Origin: an uncultured Prevotella sp.
Lineage (GTDB): Bacteria > Bacteroidota > Bacteroidia > Bacteroidales > Bacteroidaceae
Length of the DNA: 64,000 bases
Assembly: GCA_900315835.1 (NCBI GenBank)
Contig: ONAR01000009.1
Coordinates: 1 to 64,000, forward strand
Reading direction: 5' to 3'
Positions 16,096-25,783 of this stretch are shown here, one piece after another. The position numbers and the translations under genes are program-made. Below the pieces are notes generated by a model. That model did not search any database. It was not told where the DNA came from and worked only from the letters and a program-made list of their open reading frames with translations. Each line of letters begins with the position of its first letter. Positions within the stretch are counted from its first letter, which is position 1.

Positions 16096-17592
16096 CTACA
16101 GCGTTACACCTTTCTTGAGAATGGCAATCTCTCGATAACCTTTCTGCTCGTTGAGGGCCCGCCGCTTACCGCTGGCCACATCGACGACGAAGTCCATGAA
16201 GCGGCGGCTCAAGGTCTCCATCGTCTCGTTTTCGACCAACGAGCCGGCATTGAAGTCAATCCATCGGCGCTTCTTCTCATAGAGCGGTGTGTTGGTGGAG
16301 ACTTTCACCGTGGGCACGAAGGTGCCGAAGGGAGTGCCGCGACCCGTGGTGAAGAGCACGAGATGACAACCGGCTGAGGCCAGGGCGGTGCTGGCCACAA
16401 GGTCGTTGCCGGGCGCACTGAGCAGGTTGAGACCGGGTTGGGTGCCGCGTTCGCCGTAGTGCAGCACATGCTCCACGGCCGAACTGCCCGACTTCTGAAC
16501 GCAGCCGAGCGACTTCTCCTCAAGCGTTGAGATGCCGCCGGCCTTGTTGCCCGGCGAGGGATTCTCATAGATGGGCTGGTTGGCTTGGATGAAATACTCC
16601 TTGAAGTCGTTAATCATCTTGACCGTATCGTTGAAGACCTGCTCGTTGCTGGCGCGGTTCATGAGAATGGTCTCAGCGCCGAACATCTCAGGCACCTCGG
16701 TGAGCACGGTGGTGCCGCCCTGCGCCACGAGCCAGTCGGAGAATACGCCGAGCATCGGGTTGGCCGTAATACCCGACAATCCGTCGGAGCCTCCGCACTT
16801 CAATCCGACGCGCAGCCTTGACAGCGGCAGCGCCTTGCGTTGGTCCTCGCGGGCCTGGGCGTAGAGGCCACGCAACAGCTTCATGCCCTCCTCCACCTCG
16901 TCATCGACGCGCTGGCAAACGAGAAACTTGATGCGGTCCTCGTCGTAGTCGCCAAGAAACTCGCGGAAAGCGTCGGGCTGATTGTTCTCGCAGCCAAGGC
17001 TCAGCACCAGCACGCCACCGGCGTTGGGATGGAGCACGATGTCGCGCAAAATCCTGCGGGTGTTCTCGTGATCGTCGCCGAGCTGCGAACAGCCGTAGTT
17101 ATGGGAGAAGGCAACGATGGCGTCGACGCCCTCGCCACGGGTCTCCTCGCGCAGTTGCTCAGCCAGTTGGTTGGCAATGCCATTGACGCAACCCACCGTC
17201 GGCACAATCCAAATCTCGTTGCGGATGCCCACGTCGCCGTTCCTGCGCACATAGCCCATGAACGAGCGGTGCTCATCGTTGAACCGCTGCGCGATGGACG
17301 TCGGCTGGTAGGTATAGGTGCTGAGGCCTGAGAGATTGGTGTGCACATTGTGCTCATTGAGCCAGTGCCCCTTGCCCACAGCCTGCGTGGTGTGGGAGAT
17401 GGGGTAGCCGTACTTGATGAGCCTCTCGCCTTCGGCAAAATCCTTCAGGGCAATCTTGTGGCCGGCAGGAATATCTTCCTGCAGCGTAATGGTGTCGCCG
17501 CCTATCTTGACCAAAAAGCCCTTGGGCAATGCGTGCAGGGCTACCGCCACATTGTCCAAGGGATTTATCTGTATGTAATCGTTCATATTCAT
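16096..17592 (-). CDS. uxaA: Altronate dehydratase UxaA
   Basis: 498 residues from the ATG that follows the uxaB stop by one base (TAA-G-ATG); a GTG start four codons upstream would overlap uxaB. The N-terminal SAF domain (about 10-95) is followed by the D-galactarate dehydratase/altronate hydrolase core with SHNYGCSQ, LGCENNQPDAF and LKCGGSDGLSG, the conserved metal and substrate segments. It dehydrates D-altronate to 2-keto-3-deoxygluconate in galacturonate breakdown. It is translationally coupled to uxaB. The later kinase and aldolase are not in the window. Confidence 0.93.
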   Translation of the reverse strand: MNMNDYIQINPLDNVAVALHALPKGFLVKIGGDTITLQEDIPAGHKIALKDFAEGERLIKYGYPISHTTQAVGKGHWLNEHNVHTNLSGLSTYTYQPTSIAQRFNDEHRSFMGYVRRNGDVGIRNEIWIVPTVGCVNGIANQLAEQLREETRGEGVDAIVAFSHNYGCSQLGDDHENTRRILRDIVLHPNAGGVLVLSLGCENNQPDAFREFLGDYDEDRIKFLVCQRVDDEVEEGMKLLRGLYAQAREDQRKALPLSRLRVGLKCGGSDGLSGITANPMLGVFSDWLVAQGGTTVLTEVPEMFGAETILMNRASNEQVFNDTVKMINDFKEYFIQANQPIYENPSPGNKAGGISTLEEKSLGCVQKSGSSAVEHVLHYGERGTQPGLNLLSAPGNDLVASTALASAGCHLVLFTTGRGTPFGTFVPTVKVSTNTPLYEKKRRWIDFNAGSLVENETMETLSRRFMDFVVDVASGKRRALNEQKGYREIAILKKGVTL

Positions 17593-17593
17593 C

Positions 17594-19045
17594 TTACTTT
17601 TCACTGTCGAGAAGGCTGCTCACCGTGTTGAGCATGCCCACCTCGTCGATGCGGTTGATGTAGTAAACCACGCGGTCCCTGAGACCGGGAATGGCGTTGA
17701 GGTCCTCGCCCCAGATGGTCGTCTGCGCAAGAACGGTCTTCACTAAGTGCCCAACGTTGCCTTCCTTCCACAGTCGGGTCAACAGTTCCATAATCTCTGG
17801 CGCATCGTTGGGCACGATCGCCACGCCGTCGGTGCGCTTGCCGCCACGATAATAGACCATGATGGCCGCCAGACCCAACACGAGGCCCTCAGGCAGACAG
17901 CCCTTGCGATCGAGGTAAATCTTCAGTCCAGGCAGGTCGCGGGTGGCGTATTTCGGGAACGAATTGAGCATGATGGAGGTCACCTGATGGTCGACGAAGG
18001 GGTTGCAGAAGCGCTCCATCACGGCATCGGCGAAGTTCATCAGCTCGTCATGGGGAAGGTTCAGGGTAGGCATGAGCTCATCGTACATCACACGATGCAC
18101 GAAGCGGCCTACGACGGGGTGCTGGCAGGCATCGCGTACGATGTTGATGCCGGAGAGGAATGCCACCGGCGACAGCACCGTATGGGGACCATTGAGCAGC
18201 GTCACCTTGCGCTCATGGTAAGGCGCCTCACTGGGGACGAACAACACATTCAGTCCGGCTCTGTCGGCGGGGAACTCGGCCTCAACGGCCTTCGGGGCCT
18301 CGATGACCCAAAGGTGGAAGAACTCGCCCTGCACGACGCAGTTGTCGTCGTAGTCGAGTTTGGCTTTAATCTCATCGATTTCCTGCTTGGGGAAGCCGGG
18401 AACAATACGGTCGACGAGTGTGGCATAGACACCGCAAGCCTCATCGAACCACTCCTTGAAACCGTCGCCCAACTGCCAAAGGTCGATATACTGGTTGATG
18501 ACTTCTTTCAGTTTGTGGCCATTGAGGAAGATGAGCTCGCAGGGGAAGATGATCAGGCCCTTGCTCCGGTCGCCATTGAAATGCTGGTAGCGGTGATAGA
18601 GTAGCTGCACGAGTTTGCCCGGATACGAGCTGGCCGGCGCGTCGTCGAGTTTGCAGTCGGGGTCGAAGACGATACCGGCCTCGGTGGTGTTGGAGATGAC
18701 GAAACGCATCTCGGGTTGTTCGGCCAGCTCTAAGAAGTCAGCGAACTGCGTATAGGGATTGATGCAGCGGCTCACGACATCAATCAGTCGGTAGGAGTTG
18801 ACGGGCTTGCCGTGGTCAAGACCCTGAAGGTTGACATGGTAGAGGCAGTCCTGCGCCAACAGACTTTCGACGTGGCCGCGGCCACGGGGCTGTACGATGA
18901 CGACATCACTATTGAAGTCGGTCTTCTCATCCATGTAGGAGACAATCCAATCGGCGAAACCACGGAGGAAGTTGCCTTCGCCAAACTGAATGATGCGATC
19001 GGGGCGATTAACCTTTGTAGCGGTCTTGCTGTTTAACGGCTTCAT
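17594..19045 (-). CDS. uxaB: Tagaturonate reductase UxaB
   Basis: 483 residues from MKPLNSKTATKVNRPDRIIQ, matching where E. coli UxaB begins; the longer upstream frame is poor in coding character. The mannitol-dehydrogenase-like Rossmann start is IIQFGEGNFLRGFADWI. The catalytic K-x4-N-x2-H is in KVTLLNGPHTVLSP. It reduces D-tagaturonate to D-altronate with NADH. It is first in a uxaB-uxaA operon with a consensus promoter. Galacturonate would come from pectin, although no pectinase is present here. Confidence 0.93.
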   Translation of the reverse strand: MKPLNSKTATKVNRPDRIIQFGEGNFLRGFADWIVSYMDEKTDFNSDVVIVQPRGRGHVESLLAQDCLYHVNLQGLDHGKPVNSYRLIDVVSRCINPYTQFADFLELAEQPEMRFVISNTTEAGIVFDPDCKLDDAPASSYPGKLVQLLYHRYQHFNGDRSKGLIIFPCELIFLNGHKLKEVINQYIDLWQLGDGFKEWFDEACGVYATLVDRIVPGFPKQEIDEIKAKLDYDDNCVVQGEFFHLWVIEAPKAVEAEFPADRAGLNVLFVPSEAPYHERKVTLLNGPHTVLSPVAFLSGINIVRDACQHPVVGRFVHRVMYDELMPTLNLPHDELMNFADAVMERFCNPFVDHQVTSIMLNSFPKYATRDLPGLKIYLDRKGCLPEGLVLGLAAIMVYYRGGKRTDGVAIVPNDAPEIMELLTRLWKEGNVGHLVKTVLAQTTIWGEDLNAIPGLRDRVVYYINRIDEVGMLNTVSSLLDSEK

Positions 19046-19111
19046 TATATTGATATTAATGTTTTCTTTAAGTTTCAAGTCTGCCTAATCGCGACGTAAT
19101 CTATTATTGTA

Positions 19112-19142
19112 CAAAGATAATAACAGCAAGGGAAATAGCAAA
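19112..19142 (-). promoter_or_regulatory. Promoter of uxaB-uxaA
   Basis: TTTG (19142-19139), 19 bases, TATCTTTG (19119-19112) on the minus strand, 67 bases before the uxaB start. It matches the Bacteroidetes consensus in both boxes and spacing. Confidence 0.7.
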
Positions 19143-19420
19143 GGAAACCCCGATTTTTATTTTCGCAGAACGGTAATCCAAACCTCGGGCTATTGCCCGC
19201 AACCGCTCCGCGGTTGGTGATTGTTGCTTGCAAAAACAAGATTAATGTAAACTTTTTTGGTGTTTTAAGGGCCACGAGAAGGGCCTCGAAACCAACGAAG
19301 GCCTACCTTGCTCCGAAATACGCAATTCTGGGCGATTTTAGGAGTTGTTTCATAAACTGCTATCTATCAACGCATTAAATTCCACAAAGCGCAAATGACC
19401 GTTGAATAGCACACCTCCGG

Positions 19421-19556
19421 CATCGCGATAGCATAGCTATCGAGTCGCGAAAGCATAGTTATCGCGGTGCGAGCGCATAGCTATCGCGTTGTCATACCAT
19501 AGCTATCGCAGTGCGATACCATAGCTATCGCAATGCGAAAGCATAGTTATCGCGGT
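19421..19556. repeat. Six tandem 22-23 bp hairpin repeats
   Basis: Units such as GTGCGATACCATAGCTATCG recur six times with small changes. Each can fold as GCGATA-CCATAGC-TATCGC. Compensatory-looking variants (GCGAAAGCATAGTTATCGC) keep part of the stem. The same unit occurs in opposite orientation at 50232-50291. The rest of the 19046-19706 gap holds the uxaB promoter, the terminator below and no gene. Confidence 0.75.
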
Positions 19557-19636
19557 TGAAGGAAGTAAAAATGGTGGTTTCCGTGCGATTTTTTCGTTCT
19601 GCCATCAAAAATCAGACGAATTTCCATCGCTAAAAT

Positions 19637-19675
19637 ACGAAAAAAGCCGAACACGATTTTGTCGGCTTTTTTCGT
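19637..19675 (-). terminator. Terminator of the GH20 unit
   Basis: ACGAAAAAAGCCGA pairs perfectly with TCGGCTTTTTTCGT (14 bp) over an 11-base loop. The A/T runs on both sides give a T-run on either strand. It lies 32 bases past the GH20 stop. Confidence 0.75.
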
Positions 19676-19706
19676 AATATTCAATGCTGAAAATCAGCAA
19701 AAAGGC

Positions 19707-21473
19707 TTAGTACTGCTTTGCCACCTTGCGGAACTCGTCGGGCCACATGTGGTGGGCATAGGTCCAGCCATAGATACCGTAGAGGTTGCGGAGCTTGGTC
19801 TCACGGGCAACGAAGCCCTCCCATGAGCGCTTATCCTGCTGCATCCACTGCACCTCGCTCAAGGCGGCCAAGCGCGGCAGAATCATGTATTCCAATACAT
19901 GGTCCATTGTGATATACTCGCACCAGACATTGGCCTGCACGCCGATGATATGGCGCTGAGCAGCCTCGGAGAGACCGTCGGCCACCGGATTCCAGTTGTA
20001 CACCTTCTCGATGGGCAGCGTGCCGTAGCAGTTGGTCGGCTCAATGGCATGATCCTCGCTCTGGTCGAAGTCGAAGTAACAGTTGCTCGTAGGCGACATC
20101 ACGACATCGTGGCCCTGCTGTGCACCCTTGGCGCCGGGAGCGGCACCACGCCAGGAGAGGATGGTGGCCGTGGTATCAACGCCGCAGCCGAGCAACTCAT
20201 CCCAACCCATCACCTTGCGGCCCTTCGTGGCCAGATAGGCCTCGACACGGCGGGCGAGATAGCCTTGCAGCAGATCTTCCTTGCTCCGACCCTCCTTGGC
20301 TACGATGCCCTGCTGACTGATAAGGGCCTGATCCTTGGGGCATTTCTCCCAACGAACCTTCGGAGCCTCATCACCGCCGATATTGATATAAGTCGACGTG
20401 GGGAAGAGGTCGCAAAGCTTATCAATCACAGCTTTGACAAACTCGAGGGTCTTCGGATTGCCGACGCACAGGATATCGTTGTAGACACCCCAGTACTGTC
20501 CCACCTTATAGGGACCGCCGGTGCAGCCCAACTCGGGGTAAGCGGCGAGGGCAGCCGTCATGTGGCCGGGCATATCCACCTCAGGCACGATGGTGATGTA
20601 GCGGTCGGCAGCATACTTCACGATGTCGCGAATCTCGGCATCGGTGTAGAAGTAAGGACCGTAGGGCGTACGGTCGGTGAGCTCGGAGTTGCGGCCCAGC
20701 ACCGTGGCGGCGCGCTTTGAGCCGACGGTGGTGAGCTTCGGATAACCTGGCACCTCGAAGCGCCAGCCCTGGTCATCGGTCAGATGCCAGTGGAAGCGGT
20801 TGAGGTTGTGTAGGGCAAGGATGTCGAGCACGCGCTTCACCTCAGCGACCGACCAGAAATGGCGTGAGCAGTCGAGCATCATGCCGCGATAGCCGAAGCG
20901 GGGGCCGTCGGTGACGGTAGCCAAGGGCCACTGCACCTCGGGTGCCACCTTCTTGCAGTTGGCGCAGTGGCGGATGCCGGGCAGCGCCTTGCGCAGGGTC
21001 TGGATGCCATAGAACACACCGGCCGCCGTCGTAGCGGTGACGGTGATGCCTTTCTTGGTGACGGCAATGCGGTAGGCGTCGGGCGAGGCAAAGCCCTTGG
21101 CCTTCGGCTCGAGGCGCAGGGCGATGGTCGTCTTGCCCTTGGTGCCGACGGGGAGCGTCATGCCGGTGACGTCTTTCACATACTGGGCGAGGAACTCAGC
21201 GTTGCGCTGCATGTCGGCGCCGGGGGTGTAGGTGATGGCGGTCGCGGCGGTCATTGAGAACAGGCCCTTGCCTGCGCTGATGCTGGCGGGCAGCGGCACC
21301 ACCTTACTGAAGTCGGCCTGCTGTACGAGCGGGTCGTTCTCGCAGTCCTCACCATCCTGCACCTTGGCAGCCGGCGAACTGTTGTTAGTCATAGAAGTCG
21401 AATTTGGGTGTGCAAAGGCAGCCGTCGCGCAAGCGAGCAGACCACACATTGCAGAGAGAAGTTTTTTGTTCAT
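19707..21473 (-). CDS. Exported beta-N-acetylhexosaminidase, GH20
   Basis: 588 residues. A signal peptide (MNKKLLSAMCGLLACATAAF, then AHPN) is followed by a GH20b N-domain and the GH20 barrel. Barrel marks are FHWHLTDDQGWRFEV, VPEVDMPGHMTAAL and the catalytic Asp-Glu pair in NIGGDEAPKVRWEKCP, with the C-terminal WCEYITM/LPRLAALSEVQW strands. It removes terminal GlcNAc or GalNAc from glycans by substrate-assisted catalysis, probably in the periplasm. It lies 45 bases downstream of the ROK regulator gene on the same strand. Confidence 0.92.
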   Translation of the reverse strand: MNKKLLSAMCGLLACATAAFAHPNSTSMTNNSSPAAKVQDGEDCENDPLVQQADFSKVVPLPASISAGKGLFSMTAATAITYTPGADMQRNAEFLAQYVKDVTGMTLPVGTKGKTTIALRLEPKAKGFASPDAYRIAVTKKGITVTATTAAGVFYGIQTLRKALPGIRHCANCKKVAPEVQWPLATVTDGPRFGYRGMMLDCSRHFWSVAEVKRVLDILALHNLNRFHWHLTDDQGWRFEVPGYPKLTTVGSKRAATVLGRNSELTDRTPYGPYFYTDAEIRDIVKYAADRYITIVPEVDMPGHMTAALAAYPELGCTGGPYKVGQYWGVYNDILCVGNPKTLEFVKAVIDKLCDLFPTSTYINIGGDEAPKVRWEKCPKDQALISQQGIVAKEGRSKEDLLQGYLARRVEAYLATKGRKVMGWDELLGCGVDTTATILSWRGAAPGAKGAQQGHDVVMSPTSNCYFDFDQSEDHAIEPTNCYGTLPIEKVYNWNPVADGLSEAAQRHIIGVQANVWCEYITMDHVLEYMILPRLAALSEVQWMQQDKRSWEGFVARETKLRNLYGIYGWTYAHHMWPDEFRKVAKQY

Positions 21474-21518
21474 TGCTTTGATTATAGTAGGTAATTAATG
21501 ACGAATTGACGAAGGCCG

Positions 21519-22715
21519 TTATTCCCTCAGCGCATTCTTCCGCGCTATCATGCAGGCGCCGATGACGCCGGCGCGGTCCTTGAGTTTGGACAGCACAATC
21601 TTCGTATCCTTGAAGATGAGGCTGAGCGAGTACTTGATGACGGCTGAGCGCACTGCCTGAAGCAGGTAGTCACCGACGGCCGACAGTGAACCGCCGATGA
21701 CGACGAGGTCGGGGTTGAAGATGTTGATGAGGCCTGCAATATGCTGGCCGAGCTTCTGACCGATGCTCTCGACGACGTCGATGCAGAGCCAGTCCTCGTT
21801 GTTGGTGGCGTCAATGAGGTCCTGCAGGGTGAAGTCGCCGTTGGCATCCTTCTTCACTGTCGAGGCCTCACCTGCAGCCAAGCGCTCCTTCACGATGCGG
21901 TAGAAAGCCGAACCCGAGGCTTCGGTCTCGAGGCAACCTTTCTTGCCGCAGTGACAGATAATCTCGTTGTCGAAGGCGTGGACATGGCCCAACTCACCGG
22001 CGAAGCCCGACTTGCCCTTATACAACTCACCGTTGAGGATGATGCCCATACCCAAGCCCCAGCTGACATTGAAGAACAATACATTCTCCTCGCCCTTCAC
22101 ATTGCCTGCGGCATATTCGCCGTAAGCCATGGCGCGGCTGTCGTTCTCGATGGTGGTCTCGATGCCCACGCGCTCGGTGATGAGGCTGGCCAGCGAGTCC
22201 TCGCTGAAGTTGAACATGCTGTAGCTGTAGCCGGTGTCGGGATTGACGCGGCCCGAGATGTTGACGTTCATCATCAGAATCTTCTCGCGCGGTATCTCAA
22301 TATTGTCGATAAACGTAGTGATGAGGTCGCACAGCTCTTCAAGGCTCTCCATCGTGTTTTGCTGGACAAAAGGCTTATCAAGCGCCAGTTCAACCAGATG
22401 GCCGCAGAAATCGATGAGGGCGATATTGACGAGATCCTTATCGAAGTCGACGCCGAGGAAATAGCCCGACGTCGGGTTGATGCCGTAGAGCTGAGGCCGG
22501 CGCCCCTCCTCGGTTTCCAGTTTGCCATATTCATTAACATAGCCATCGGCGCAAAGCTCACTGATGAGCTTGGCCGCTGTAGGCATGCTCACACCCACCA
22601 CATGGGCGACATCATTGGTTGTAGCATTGCCATTCTGGATGAAGTAATCGATGATGCTCAGCTTAGCGCTGTCATTCCGGTTACCGTTTTCTGAACTCTT
22701 GAATAGCTGTGACAT
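21519..22715 (-). CDS. ROK-family regulator with winged-helix domain (NagC/XylR type)
   Basis: 398 residues. The N-terminal winged helix (LSIIDYFIQNGNATTNDVAH, then MPTAAKLISELCADG) is followed by a ROK sugar-kinase-like domain. GELGHVHAF and the zinc motif CHCGKKGCLETEASG are present. ROK repressors of this layout sense sugars or phosphosugars; NagC senses GlcNAc-6-P. The neighbouring GH20 and DUF5009 genes suggest an amino-sugar signal. A kinase-only role is unlikely given the DNA-binding domain. Confidence 0.85.
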   Translation of the reverse strand: MSQLFKSSENGNRNDSAKLSIIDYFIQNGNATTNDVAHVVGVSMPTAAKLISELCADGYVNEYGKLETEEGRRPQLYGINPTSGYFLGVDFDKDLVNIALIDFCGHLVELALDKPFVQQNTMESLEELCDLITTFIDNIEIPREKILMMNVNISGRVNPDTGYSYSMFNFSEDSLASLITERVGIETTIENDSRAMAYGEYAAGNVKGEENVLFFNVSWGLGMGIILNGELYKGKSGFAGELGHVHAFDNEIICHCGKKGCLETEASGSAFYRIVKERLAAGEASTVKKDANGDFTLQDLIDATNNEDWLCIDVVESIGQKLGQHIAGLINIFNPDLVVIGGSLSAVGDYLLQAVRSAVIKYSLSLIFKDTKIVLSKLKDRAGVIGACMIARKNALRE

Positions 22716-22833
22716 AATTATAGTTTTTTTATGACAAACAATTAGTGTATATATTATATTAACAAAAAGCTGTGCCGTAACCCTAATCGGTTTAACAAAC
22801 TTTTTAAAGAATAACGGGCTGCTGGTTGTTTTA

Positions 22834-24357
22834 TTATGTTTTCCAATACCATTTACGCTTCGTCGTGAAGATGGTGACCATCACGGTGAGCGCCGTCAGG
22901 ATGATGCCCCTCACGAAACCGGACAGCGGATGGGCAGCCATCTGGTCGAAGAAGGGCCAGAGGTGAAGGAGGGTGAGCACGGGGATGACGAACATTGAAC
23001 CGGCGACGTAGGCCACCATCGGGTTCCGGCCGGTGAGTTCGAGGGGCACCGACAGCCAACGGACATGCCAGTGGTCGCTCACCACCGAGAAGAAGAGCAG
23101 CGCCAACACGGCCAGTCCAGCGGTGACAAAGAGATAGCTCAGCGTGACATCGTCCTTGCGGATGCCGCCCTCGTAAGCCTCAAGCACTAAGCCGAGCAGC
23201 AGACAATAGCCGCCGAGCTGAGCCAGCCGCAACCACAACGACCGCTCGCTAAGCGAGGCTGGAATCAGCGATCCGGCGTCATCTGCCCTACCCTCCTGCG
23301 CCTGGGGCTTGCTGTGGATACGGAGCAGGTAGATTAAAGCACCAGTGGCTACGACCGTAAAGATGAGGTTGGGCACCAGCCACCGGTTGTAAAGCCCCAC
23401 CACATTGCCGACGATGATGACCAGCGACAGCGCGGCCGTCAGCAGGGAGCGAACCTTGCCGCAGCGCTCCTCAGATGAGACAGCCGATGGCGCTTGGTCG
23501 GTACCCGGCTCCGGCACTGCCTGCGGCCGAGCATGATTGGCCCGCGCCAGCAACAGGTCGCCGGCCAGCGTGCCGATGATGATGATAATGAGGTATTCCT
23601 GATAACGCAGGTAGAACAGCCACGAGAGGTGGTCGGTGAAGTGGTCGAGCAGGTATAGCTGCCAACTGCCCTTTACATGCCCCGACATGAACAGCGCCAT
23701 GATAAACGGAATAACGGCTGCGCGCACCACGGGTTTGTGCATCGTGTACTGATAAAGCAGGGTCCCCGTGAGGGCCACCTGCGCCAAAATGAGCATGATG
23801 ACGTCGGCCGTACGCACCGAGAACGACACGCCGCCGGCATAAGGCTGAAACACAAGCCACACGATGGCCACGACGTAAGCCGCACCGGTGACCAAACGGT
23901 CGAGCTTGCGCGAGAGGTGGAAGGGGTTGCGCATAAACAGCACAAACATCAGCAAAAACGCCAGGATGGGGACCAACGAGCAGAGCACCGGCGACGAGTA
24001 ACCCATCATGAACGGATACATGTGGATGCAGAAGATGGCGAAGAACGTGAGCTTAACGAAGCGCACGGCCACCTTGTCATGCAACTGATGCGGCGTCGCG
24101 CCATGCGCACACTGCTTATGCATCGACAGGGGAATGGCGGCACCCATGGAGAAAAGGAAAAACGGGAAGATGAGATCGACCCACGTAATGCCGTAGATGG
24201 AGGGGTTGAACACGTGGTCGGGTGGCGGCACCTGGGCGTGATACATCCATCGTGGCAACACCTTGAACGCCTCCATGGCGGAGAGCACCATCGTCATGAT
24301 GGCGTAGCCGCGGAGGGCGTCCAATGCGTTTGAGCGTGTATTGTCAGGTTGTGTCAT
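22834..24357 (-). CDS. DUF5009 membrane acyltransferase-like protein (NagX type)
   Basis: 507 residues from MTQPDNTRSNALDALRGYAI; the longer frame overlaps the upstream gene. About ten membrane segments can be traced. The N-terminal R..ALD.LRG..I and GITWVDLIFPFFLFSMGAAI blocks are those of DUF5009/heparan-alpha-glucosaminide N-acetyltransferase-like proteins, called NagX in GlcNAc clusters. The exact reaction is unproven. It starts four bases after the stop of the sugar porter, so they are co-transcribed. A Gln/Glu/Ala-rich loop near 295-315 looks variable. Confidence 0.8.
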   Translation of the reverse strand: MTQPDNTRSNALDALRGYAIMTMVLSAMEAFKVLPRWMYHAQVPPPDHVFNPSIYGITWVDLIFPFFLFSMGAAIPLSMHKQCAHGATPHQLHDKVAVRFVKLTFFAIFCIHMYPFMMGYSSPVLCSLVPILAFLLMFVLFMRNPFHLSRKLDRLVTGAAYVVAIVWLVFQPYAGGVSFSVRTADVIMLILAQVALTGTLLYQYTMHKPVVRAAVIPFIMALFMSGHVKGSWQLYLLDHFTDHLSWLFYLRYQEYLIIIIIGTLAGDLLLARANHARPQAVPEPGTDQAPSAVSSEERCGKVRSLLTAALSLVIIVGNVVGLYNRWLVPNLIFTVVATGALIYLLRIHSKPQAQEGRADDAGSLIPASLSERSLWLRLAQLGGYCLLLGLVLEAYEGGIRKDDVTLSYLFVTAGLAVLALLFFSVVSDHWHVRWLSVPLELTGRNPMVAYVAGSMFVIPVLTLLHLWPFFDQMAAHPLSGFVRGIILTALTVMVTIFTTKRKWYWKT

Positions 24358-24361
24358 AGCG

Positions 24362-25747
24362 TTATTTCTTCTTCGTCCAATAGCGCTCGATATCCTCCAG
24401 TGACATGCCGGCGGTCTCGGGTACGCAGCGCCACATGATGAGCACATAAGGCACGCACATCACGGCGAAGAGCAGGAAGGTGCCTGCGGGCGTCAGCGAA
24501 CTGAGCATCCACGGCGTGAGCTGACCGATGAGGTAGGTGCCAATCCAAAGGGCGAGACCAGCAATCGACATGGCGAGACCGCGCACGTTGTTGGGGTACA
24601 TCTCTGACAGCAACACGAAGACCACGGCGGAGATGGAGATGGCGGTGGAGAACACGTAAAGCAGGAAGAACACGAGCATGAACACATAGCTCAGACCCAA
24701 CTGCTCATGCCACTGGAAATAGACGGCGATGGCCACGAGGCAGACAATCATCGACGAGACGCCGTAGTAGATGAGCTTCTTGCGGCCGACGCGGTCGATG
24801 ATGAACATCGCGATGACCGTGGTGAGCGTGTTGACGATGCCCACGAGTACCTGGGCAAATAGCGGGTCGCTGAAGCCGGCGTCCTTGAAGATGCTCGGAC
24901 CGTAATAGAGCACGGCGTTGACACCCATGAACTGCCCCAGAATGGCAATGGCCGACCCGATGATGACGGCCTTGAGGATGCCTGGGCGCAGCAGGGCACG
25001 CCACTCCGACTTCACCTCGTTGGCGATGGTCGACTTGGTCTCGGCCACCTGAGCGGCGACAGCGTCGGCCGTGGTGTAGATGCGACTAAGGATGCCGGCT
25101 GCACGCTCGTCACGACCTTTGACGATGAGCCAGCGCGGACTCTCGGGAATGAAGAAGATGATGAGGAAGAAGAAGGCCGCGGGCAATGTCTCCATGCCCA
25201 GCATGCCTCGCCACACCTCAGTGACCATCAACTGCTCAAGCAACGGCGAGGTGTAATGAGCCGAGTGGGCGTTGTTGAGCAACAGATAGTTGATGAAATA
25301 AGCGGCGAGGAAACCCACCGTCACGGCCAACTGATAGAGCGAGACCATCTGACCGCGGTAGCGGGTGATTGATATCTCACTAATATAAATAGGTGCGACG
25401 ATTGACACAATGCCGATACCGATGCCGCCGATGATGCGCGCTGCCACCAGGAAGGTAAACGACGGCGTGAGCGCGCAACCCACGGCCGAGGCGGTGAAAA
25501 GTACGGCGGAGATGAGCATCGTCGGGCGGCGACCGAGCTTATCGCTCATCATGCCCGCAATGGCAACGCCGAAGATGCTGCCAATGAGCGCACAGCCCAC
25601 ATACCAGCCTTCCATCTGAACGGAGAGCTGATACTGCGCCACCACCTGATCGATGGTACCGGAAATGACGGCGGTATCGTAGCCGAAGAGCAGTCCGCCC
25701 AAGGCCGCTACGATAGCCAAGAAGAATACATAGCCTAATCTATACAT
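24362..25747 (-). CDS. Sugar porter family MFS transporter
   Basis: 461 residues with twelve membrane segments. Sugar-porter signatures are GGLLFGYDTAVISG at the start, DKLGRRP in loop 2-3, IYISEISITRYRGQM after helix 4, DRVGRKKL in loop 8-9 and PETAG near the end. The family includes XylE and glucose or galactose:H+ symporters. Its neighbours (GH20, ROK, DUF5009) make a hexosamine or other released monosaccharide a likely cargo, by context only. Confidence 0.88.
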   Translation of the reverse strand: MYRLGYVFFLAIVAALGGLLFGYDTAVISGTIDQVVAQYQLSVQMEGWYVGCALIGSIFGVAIAGMMSDKLGRRPTMLISAVLFTASAVGCALTPSFTFLVAARIIGGIGIGIVSIVAPIYISEISITRYRGQMVSLYQLAVTVGFLAAYFINYLLLNNAHSAHYTSPLLEQLMVTEVWRGMLGMETLPAAFFFLIIFFIPESPRWLIVKGRDERAAGILSRIYTTADAVAAQVAETKSTIANEVKSEWRALLRPGILKAVIIGSAIAILGQFMGVNAVLYYGPSIFKDAGFSDPLFAQVLVGIVNTLTTVIAMFIIDRVGRKKLIYYGVSSMIVCLVAIAVYFQWHEQLGLSYVFMLVFFLLYVFSTAISISAVVFVLLSEMYPNNVRGLAMSIAGLALWIGTYLIGQLTPWMLSSLTPAGTFLLFAVMCVPYVLIMWRCVPETAGMSLEDIERYWTKKK

Positions 25748-25783
25748 GGCTGAGTTAATCTAAAGGTTTACCGAACTGTAGTG

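Noticed and set aside
19421-19556. Possible CRISPR array
   Set aside because: Units are back to back with no unique spacers, and no cas genes are in the window.
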